A stretch of 34,602 nucleotides of DNA from Holosporales bacterium (GTDB taxonomy: Bacteria; Pseudomonadota; Alphaproteobacteria; BNTO01). Made by a program: the position numbers and the translations under genes. The notes beneath the pieces were generated by a model. That model had not been told where the DNA came from. It ran no database searches and was given only the letters and a program-made list of their open reading frames with translations. The stretch lies in NCBI GenBank assembly GCA_031270515.1, contig JAISXM010000091.1:1-34602 (forward strand). The letters run 5' to 3'. Of this stretch, positions 28,933 to 34,602 are shown piece after piece. The stretch's first letter is position 1. The number at the start of each line of letters is the position of its first letter.

Positions 28933-29611
28933 GATGCGCCTCATCCTCACACAGCAGCTCTGCAACCACAGTCGTTGCTGCGCGCACCCGGTCACCAACA
29001 TTAACCCTCACTTGTGCGTGCTCGGGCAAGTACATATCCAGGCGACTGCCAAACCGTATCAGCCCATAGTACTGCCCAGTTTTTACCGCATCACCACAGC
29101 GAACATCGCAACGAATGCGCCTCGCAACAAGGCCCGCAATCTGCACAACGCCAAGGGTCCGCTTACTGGCACAGTTCAACTGAATCACGATCGCGTTTTT
29201 TTCGTTGTGCTCGCTGGCCTTGTCCTTCGCCGCGTTAAAAAAGTGCCCCTGCTCGTAATATATGTGGGTAATTTGCCCAGATATCGGCACGTAATTCACG
29301 TGCACATCGAATATATTCAAAAACACGCTAATGCGCGTTCGTGGCAAATCGCCCAGCCCGAACTCCGGGGGCGGCACGACGTCTTTTATTGACACGACGC
29401 GCCCATCCGCCGCGCTGATAATCAGCCCAGCGTCGGTCACAGGAGTGCGATTGGGCACACGAAAAAAATACAAACACCAAGGAACGCTAAGCGAGCATAA
29501 GTACCCGAGCGTTAGATTTATGCGACCAATAAGGTACGACGCTACAATAAACGCGAACGAAAAACCAATTCCGTCACGGTGTATCTTATACTTTGAAAAA
29601 CTGGGATGCAT
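28925..29611 (-). CDS. psd: Phosphatidylserine decarboxylase proenzyme
   Basis: It makes phosphatidylethanolamine from phosphatidylserine. The proenzyme cleaves itself at Gly-Ser to form the pyruvoyl group; here the site is RFGSRLD (G188-S189). Two N-terminal hydrophobic segments (about 17-30 and 36-50) anchor it. ISAADGRVVSI and FLNIFDVHVNYVP are family motifs. At 228 residues it is the short type found in Alphaproteobacteria. The phosphatidylserine synthase gene, its common neighbour, is not next to it; dapB overlaps its 3' end. Confidence 0.93.
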   Translation of the reverse strand: MHPSFSKYKIHRDGIGFSFAFIVASYLIGRINLTLGYLCSLSVPWCLYFFRVPNRTPVTDAGLIISAADGRVVSIKDVVPPPEFGLGDLPRTRISVFLNIFDVHVNYVPISGQITHIYYEQGHFFNAAKDKASEHNEKNAIVIQLNCASKRTLGVVQIAGLVARRIRCDVRCGDAVKTGQYYGLIRFGSRLDMYLPEHAQVRVNVGDRVRAATTVVAELLCEDEAHHE

Positions 29612-29689
29612 TCAAACGCTTTGCCAGGCCTAGTCAATATGAGTCTATATCAGAGATGAAATCGGCGCAATGAAAAGGCGAAATTGTTT

Positions 29690-29835
29690 GCGCCGGGGTC
29701 TCATAAAAAATGAATTGAAAGTCGTTGCGATTAAGGTTTTTTTAGCTTTGAATAAAAACAATTCGGATTTCTATTATGAGCAAAACCTTCTGTCTCAACG
29801 AGTTTCAACTTATTTATTATTGTCACTACGACTCG
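29690..29835. repeat. Degraded R1-like repeats
   Basis: Pieces such as TCTCATAAAAAATGAATTGAA, AAAAACAATTCGGATTTCTAT and ATTATTGTCACTACGACTCG recall R1 arms but are scrambled and diverged. This fills the space between psd and the next gene. Confidence 0.35.
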
Positions 29836-29849
29836 AGTCTCTATAAACC

Positions 29850-30599
29850 TTACCACTTTGGCAGCTGCACATTAAGTTGCTTTAATCTGATTTTCGCGTC
29901 CATATTACCTAGCATAGCGCTTCGCTTATAGTACTCAATAGCCAAACAATCGGGATCGTAAACAACTCCATCCTCCAAACAGCGGGCATATTTGTACATT
30001 CCCTTGTCATTTCCGCTCGCTGCGCTAGACTCATACAGATTGGCAGCATGTCTCTTATTTTCAATCCCACCTTCTTCAAGCAGGAAGTCTCCATACATCC
30101 ATTGTCCAATGGGATTCCCCGTATCTGCGCTACGCGCATAGTAACGGGCAGCAGCTTCCTTATCTTTGCTAACACCTATTCCATTATGCAGGCAGTCTCC
30201 ATATATATACATGGCGTCTGCATCGCCTTTGTCGGCGCACTGTTTATACCATTGTGCCCCCCCTTGCAGATCTTGTTCAACATATACTCCATAAAGCAGG
30301 CATTTTGCAACTTTACGCATGGCGGGTACATAGCCCAGTGCTGCGCTCTGTTGGAACAGAGACATAGCCTCTTGCGTATCTATGGAAATACCTTTTTTCT
30401 TCTCACGTAAGATTTCTTCCTCACATAAGAGTCCATTATTGAATAGTGTTTGCGCGTCTCTAACAGGTGCCAATACGCGTCTCGAAGCCTGACCTGTTGC
30501 AGTCATACCTGCGCCAAAAGTATTTATATTACCCAAAAGTATTGCACATGGCAAAAATACACTACGTAAAATCATTAAATATTGCATATTAACCAACAT
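29850..30599 (-). CDS. Secreted Sel1-repeat protein
   Basis: A signal-like N-terminus (MLVNMQYLMILRSVFLPCAILLG) is followed from about residue 75 by four to five Sel1 repeats of 35-36 residues (AAARYYARSADTGNPIGQWM, YGDFLLEEG; AANLYESSAASGNDKGMYKY, ARCLEDG). Sel1 repeats make helical solenoids used for protein contacts, and are common in exported proteins of intracellular bacteria. AGGA lies six bases before the ATG. A run of seven G/C at 30257-30263 lies within the coding region. Partner unknown. Confidence 0.8.
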   Translation of the reverse strand: MLVNMQYLMILRSVFLPCAILLGNINTFGAGMTATGQASRRVLAPVRDAQTLFNNGLLCEEEILREKKKGISIDTQEAMSLFQQSAALGYVPAMRKVAKCLLYGVYVEQDLQGGAQWYKQCADKGDADAMYIYGDCLHNGIGVSKDKEAAARYYARSADTGNPIGQWMYGDFLLEEGGIENKRHAANLYESSAASGNDKGMYKYARCLEDGVVYDPDCLAIEYYKRSAMLGNMDAKIRLKQLNVQLPKW

Positions 30600-30902
30600 G
30601 AAAATTCCTAACCTGACTTAGTATAGCAAATAAAAGAGCGAATATGCAAGCTTAGTTTAGAATTGTGTCAACGCAATTTAGAAATGTCCTCTTTTTAAGT
30701 GGAAGGGAATGCATCAGCAATGGGCATATCTACTCTCGTGGGTTAAGGGGGCTAAGAGTCGAAACATCTGCGATTGCGTCACAAGTAAACAACGTGTCAT
30801 AATTGTGTCACCACACTCATATAAATTTATACTTCCCCTGAAAAACTATATATGATGAATATCACTAAATCACAACAAATAACACCTTCGTGTAAACGCA
30901 AT
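30600..30902. other. Intergenic stretch without a recognised gene
   Basis: This 300-base stretch lies between two divergent exported-protein genes. It should hold promoters for both. ATTGTGTCA occurs near 30663 and again near 30802, which may be a shared protein-binding site. I see no RNA gene or reading frame worth listing. Confidence 0.4.
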
Positions 30903-30985
30903 TTAGATTTGAATTTTTATCCCAATCTAAGCCTTGCATTCCCACGAAGTTTCAAATTGTTTGTTATGGGGACCCGGTGTATGTA
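30903..30985. repeat. R1 hairpin repeat, copy F, overlapping a gene start
   Basis: It contains AGATTTGAATTTTTATCCC, then TTTCAAATTGTTTGTTATGG and GGACCCGGTGTATGTA, closely matching the unit at 1695-1790. The ATG inside the right arm is in frame with the ankyrin gene. Confidence 0.75.
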
Positions 30986-32006
30986 TTTCGCTGCCTTTTT
31001 TTTAACATCGTGTAGCCTCCATAAATGTGACATCGAGCAAATAAAACACCACGAACAGTCTTGCATTAATATTGGGCAAGTTTTTGATCTTTCCTACGTA
31101 ATTGGAACGCATATAGATCCTAGCTCAAAGCTTGCAGTATTAAATATTAGTGATGTGCAGCAGTTGCTAGAGTTATTAAAATATTTCGTAGAAGACAAAA
31201 AGAGCAAACTAACCGATTCCAAATATGATGGAATAGCTGATAGTGTCGTCGACATAATTTGCAAATACGGGATACAATATTTACCCGTACTAAAGTACTT
31301 GATTCGCAAAGGTGTAAAACTACATCCACGTTTGGTACAGCGATCCGTTAATCGTGATCATGCATCCCTGGATGTGTTGCGGTTCCTTCTGGATGAATGC
31401 AAACTCGACCCAAACTACGTAACTGCAAGTGGACACACGGCTCTACTCGAAGCTGTTGTTCATCTTGATGATGCGAGCTTTGTTCGCGAATTAATAAAAC
31501 ACCACGTCGATGTGAACGTTGGCCGTCCCATATTTACGGCTGCGCTGTGGCATAATGCCGACTCATTTGAGGCGCTCCTTGCATCGGGCGCAGACCTCAG
31601 CAACATGACTACAAAGACTTGCCGTACGTGGGGCCTGCTTCATGCTGCGTCGATGAGCGGACCATGCTGTTGCTTCCTTGGGAGTGGACAAGCGCATATT
31701 GTGAAAAAGTTATTAGAGCTAGGCTTTGATGTAAATGAACAAGATAGTGACGGAAAAACCCCCCTGCATTACGCGTATAGATCTTTTATTGTTCAAGATT
31801 CGCTGCAAGCTATAACAATATTGCTAACAACAAAAGGAGTAAATCCGTCAATAAAAGACAAGGATGGAAAAACTCCATACGAAAATATAAAAGAGACTGG
31901 TTGGCCAGAAAAGGTACGACTGATTAAAACGTTAGAAGATAACATATATAGATCAATGACTTCCGATAAGAATAGACCTGTTGCGAAAGCCCTTTTGGGC
32001 CGTTGA
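30966..32006 (+). CDS. Ankyrin-repeat lipoprotein
   Basis: The frame is open from 30852, but the part before 30966 is R1 repeat sequence. From the ATG at 30966 the protein begins MGTRCMYFAAFFLTSCSLH, a short signal with a lipobox LTSC, so a lipoprotein is likely; the ATG at 30981 is an alternative. After about 100 residues come ankyrin-type repeats: LDVLRFLLDECKLDPNYV, TALLEAVVHLDDASFVREL, FEALLASGADLS, IVKKLLELGFDVNEQD, then DGKTPLHYAY. Ankyrin proteins of intracellular bacteria often bind host proteins. A cysteine-rich CCCFLG segment interrupts one repeat. The length is 346 residues from 30966. Confidence 0.78.
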   Translation: MGTRCMYFAAFFLTSCSLHKCDIEQIKHHEQSCINIGQVFDLSYVIGTHIDPSSKLAVLNISDVQQLLELLKYFVEDKKSKLTDSKYDGIADSVVDIICKYGIQYLPVLKYLIRKGVKLHPRLVQRSVNRDHASLDVLRFLLDECKLDPNYVTASGHTALLEAVVHLDDASFVRELIKHHVDVNVGRPIFTAALWHNADSFEALLASGADLSNMTTKTCRTWGLLHAASMSGPCCCFLGSGQAHIVKKLLELGFDVNEQDSDGKTPLHYAYRSFIVQDSLQAITILLTTKGVNPSIKDKDGKTPYENIKETGWPEKVRLIKTLEDNIYRSMTSDKNRPVAKALLGR

Positions 32007-32046
32007 TTTCTGCCGTGTTGACGCAGCGTTCGCAACAGGTCTAACG

Positions 32047-33660
32047 TTAGTTCCTGTCCATAATGTTAAACATCAACGTCTCAGCGCCAGGGACGCCGTT
32101 AAACCAAGCACTGGCCGCATACTCCAAAGCTTTTTTTCTATCTATTGCAACTCCATCCACTTGACTCGCCCCGAAATCGCCATCCAATATGTCAGCCCAT
32201 TTATACTGGGCGCCAGGATGACCAGCATTGGCAAGCGTTTCAAGCTCACGTGCAGCTGCTAGTCTGGATCCATCTTCGTCACGTTGACCATCGTCGTCAC
32301 GTTGACCATCGTCGTCACTTTGGCCATCGTCGTCACTTTGGCCATCGTCGTAATTTTGGGCATCGTCGTAATTTTGGGCATCGTCGTAACGTTGGGCATC
32401 GTCGTAATTTGGGCTCAGCACAAACATAGCGCGTTCGTATCTTTCCACAATATTATCACGATCTGCAGCCTCGTACTGTGGTTCTACTATGATACGTTTG
32501 TCATTAGCGGCCGATGCTAAATATCGCAAAGCCCTTTCCTTCTTACGGCGATGTATAAACGCATCATACGTCTCGTCCTGGCCTTGCACTAACGCGTCCG
32601 GTGCGGCAATTTCCCATGTTGCTGAAGGCCTGATGCTCCGATCGACACTCAGAACAAGAGGATTGCCATTGCACACTATCAAAGCTCCTAGGTGTTTCCC
32701 TTCAGCAGCTTTTAGCAAGAAATCTCGAGCCTGTTCCGAATCTGCACGTATCTCGCCACGGCCATAAGCATATATTTCATACAATTAGAATTGCGCGGAG
32801 TGATCACCATTCCGTGCGCGCTCCTCCAAAGACGGGAGATCAACAGGAGGGTTGAGCTCTCGTTCTCTCAACGCCTGGGGGAGCCCGCCTTCGGCAGCTT
32901 GGAGCAAGTAACCCCAAGCCTTTGCTGAATCCGCGGGGAGTCCATCACGCCCTTCCGTGTATATTTCATACAAGCGGAATTGCGCTAAGGAATCACCACC
33001 CTGTGCGCGCGCTTCTATATCCGGGAGCGTATCATGGAGGAATATAATTTTGATGCAATTCGGATCCTCTTCGTCATACCCTCCTGTACGAGACGAAATC
33101 AACAGTCTGTATGCTTCATCTATATCTTGAGGAATTCCATCCACGCCATGATTATCTAGCTTGCCTAATATGGTACCCCATATATCTACTGCACTATCAA
33201 ACTCAGAAGTAAGCTCTGGGAACGTATTCGCGGCGATTCGTCGCTCTTCAGGGGTTCCGTGATTTAATGCAATAAGAGCACCTTTGTATTTTGCCAAACG
33301 ATCTCCCTGACCTGCAGCCAACCCAAAATAGTGTACTGCAGCCCTATAATCTTGTTCAACGTTCTCCCCTATTTCCAACATTTTCGCGTATTCTACTTGT
33401 GCCTTGAGATGTCCGCCATCAGCGGCATCCACTAAATATCGTAGGGCCTTTTCCCTCTCACGATGACATCCTTTATAATGTTCAAACAATTTGAATTGCG
33501 CGTCGCAAATACCTTTACTTGCGTCCTCTTCTAACCTGGCAACTTTCCTTAGGACCTCTGGGGGAGGCTTGGTCGGATCTTCTAGACAACATGATGCGTT
33601 AGAGTCGCAAAAAGGAAGAAGCCCAAGCATTAAAGGCAAAATGAAATAGTTTTTTAACAT
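32047..33660 (-). pseudogene. Sel1-repeat exported protein split by an in-frame stop
   Basis: One continuous frame runs from the ATG at 33660 (AGGTG five bases upstream) to 32047, broken only by a TAA at 32785-32787. The stop falls inside a repeat: AQFRLYEIYTEGRDG in the preceding unit corresponds to AQF-stop-LYEIYAYGRGE. The N-terminus MLKNYFILPLMLGLLPFC is a signal peptide. The first part has clear Sel1 units (REKALRYLVDAADGGHLKAQ, YRAAVHYFGLAAGQGDRLA). The second part, otherwise open for 245 codons and starting with TTG, contains eight YDDAQ/DDDGQ-type repeats of 18 bases (32276-32412). It may be a fresh pseudogene, two genes, or a gene read through. Confidence 0.7.
32276..32412. repeat. 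18-bp tandem repeat within the split Sel1 gene
   Basis: About eight units with the core CATCGTCGTAATTTTGGG or CATCGTCGTCACTTTGGC encode six-residue units NYDDAQ or SDDDGQ on the minus strand. The units are multiples of three, so copy-number change would not shift the frame. Confidence 0.8.
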
Positions 33661-33837
33661 AGCTACACCTGATATAAATCCATCATACCCTACGTATACC
33701 ACGAACAAAGACTAAATAGCAACCCCCCATCGCAATTTTCACAGGACGCTCCGGCACAATTTCGCAATACAGCGTGCAATCTCGTTGGTTGGCGTGGTAT
33801 ACTTCGTACGTGCTTTGTTTATATCTGAGAAATTGTT

Positions 33838-34602
33838 ATGAGGTGTTTCGTATTATTATGCTGTGTACTGATTCCGTGTACGTCAAACGTATTTGCTGGA
33901 GCTGATGCTGCTCTTGCTCAAACTTTCCGTATTGCTGCAAATCGAGGAGATGCATCTGCTCAATATGCCTATGGCTTATGTTTGTTTGAAGGAATAGGCG
34001 TTCCCGCAAATCAAGTGGTCGCAGCTCGATACTTCAATATGAGTGCACGTCAAGGAAATGCATATGCTCAATATCGCTACGGTTGCTGTTTGTTTGAAGG
34101 AATAGGCGTTCGCTTAAATCTCGGACTTGCAGCTCGATACTTCAAGAAGAGTGCACGTCAAGGAAATGCAGATGCTCAATATCGCTGCGGTTGCTGTTTG
34201 CAGGACGGAACGGGCGTTTCAGTAGATTTAGCATTAGCCGCTCAATACTTCAAGATGAGTGCAGATCAAGAACATGCATATGCTCAATATAGCTTTGGTC
34301 TTTGTTTGCTTAGCGGAATAGGCGTCAGCATCGATGTGTCATCAGCCGCTCTATACTTCAGAAAGAGTGCAGATAAAGGATATGCAGAGGCTCAATATAA
34401 TTTTGGTTGCTGCTTGCAAGAAGGAATAGGCGTCAGCGTAGATTTAGCATTAGCAGCTCGATATTTCAAGATGAGTGCAGATAAAGGAGATGCTCTCGCT
34501 CAATCTAACTATGCTTGCTGTTTGCGTGACGGAACGGGCGTTAGCGTAGATTTAGAAGCAGCCGCTCTATACTTCAGGAATAGTGCAGATCAAGGATATG
34601 CA
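33838..34602 (+). CDS. Secreted Sel1-repeat protein, incomplete at the window end
   Basis: The frame starts at the ATG at 33838 and is still open at 34602 (255 codons). A signal peptide (MRCFVLLCCVLIPCTSNVFA) is followed by seven or so 36-residue Sel1 units of very uniform sequence: AARYFKMSADKGDALAQ, then YGCCLFEGIGV-type ends. Each unit carries a CC or C pair at the same place (GCCL, ACCL, LCL), which is unusual for a plain Sel1 solenoid. The high DNA similarity between 108-base units suggests recent duplication. There is no strong ribosome site. The 3' end lies outside the window. Confidence 0.85.
   Translation, partial: MRCFVLLCCVLIPCTSNVFAGADAALAQTFRIAANRGDASAQYAYGLCLFEGIGVPANQVVAARYFNMSARQGNAYAQYRYGCCLFEGIGVRLNLGLAARYFKKSARQGNADAQYRCGCCLQDGTGVSVDLALAAQYFKMSADQEHAYAQYSFGLCLLSGIGVSIDVSSAALYFRKSADKGYAEAQYNFGCCLQEGIGVSVDLALAARYFKMSADKGDALAQSNYACCLRDGTGVSVDLEAAALYFRNSADQGYA

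Noticed and set aside
30852..30965. Upstream 38 codons of the ankyrin gene
   Set aside because: They are R1 repeat and AT-rich leader sequence, and starting there would bury the lipoprotein signal.

Overview
The window looks like the chromosome of an alphaproteobacterium that lives inside eukaryotic cells. The 16S gene has alphaproteobacterial features. The rRNA operon is linked (16S, tRNA-Ile, two tRNA-Ala, 23S, 5S), unlike the split rRNA genes of Rickettsia and Anaplasma. Protein families typical of endosymbionts (Sel1, ankyrin, BspA-type leucine-rich repeats, an IcmF/TssM protein, a Myb/SANT protein) sit among housekeeping genes. A Holosporales-like host bacterium is my best guess; this is inference.

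Layout. 0-1.7 kb: a short, divergent hfq and a family-4 uracil-DNA glycosylase. 2.0-5.6 kb: ATP synthase F0 genes (c, b', b; no a subunit), then tpiA and dapE. 5.8-6.7 kb: dapD, convergent with dapE. 6.9-12.2 kb: the rRNA operon with its promoter and a final stem plus T-run. 12.5-17.9 kb: mreB, fabG, greA, rlmB and a PpiD-like periplasmic chaperone. 18.2-24.2 kb: a secreted leucine-rich-repeat protein behind a 36-bp tandem array, then a 1485-residue TssM/IcmF. 24.8-26.8 kb: capsid and prohead protease of the alphaproteobacterial gene-transfer-agent type. 27.1-27.9 kb: a protein with three Myb/SANT repeats and a hydrophobic N-terminus. 28.0-29.6 kb: psd and dapB, overlapping. 29.8-34.6 kb: an island of exported repeat proteins (three Sel1 loci, one split by an in-frame stop and one running off the window, plus an ankyrin lipoprotein).

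Three dispersed repeat families run through the intergenic DNA and touch gene ends. R1 is a long hairpin of about 80-140 bp. R2 has terminal inverted repeats reading ACCCAAnCACAAAAAG and often carries nested 39-bp palindromic units (R3). RA is a roughly 150-190 bp element with a promoter-like start and a C-rich/G-rich hairpin. R2 sits directly after several stop codons, forms the last codons of atpF, and stays open as a reading frame, much like Rickettsia palindromic elements. R1 seems to supply a ribosome-binding site, a start codon and a stop boundary in different places. Separately, housekeeping proteins (DapB, DapD, DapE, the glycosylase, TssM) contain short-repeat low-complexity insertions, and long G/C homopolymers lie inside atpE, tssM and two surface-protein genes.

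The strongest candidate for something new is the Myb/SANT triple-repeat protein, a eukaryotic-type DNA-binding architecture with a possible export signal, in a genome that also encodes exported repeat proteins and a secretion-system component. It could be a nucleomodulin-like effector, but that is a hypothesis.
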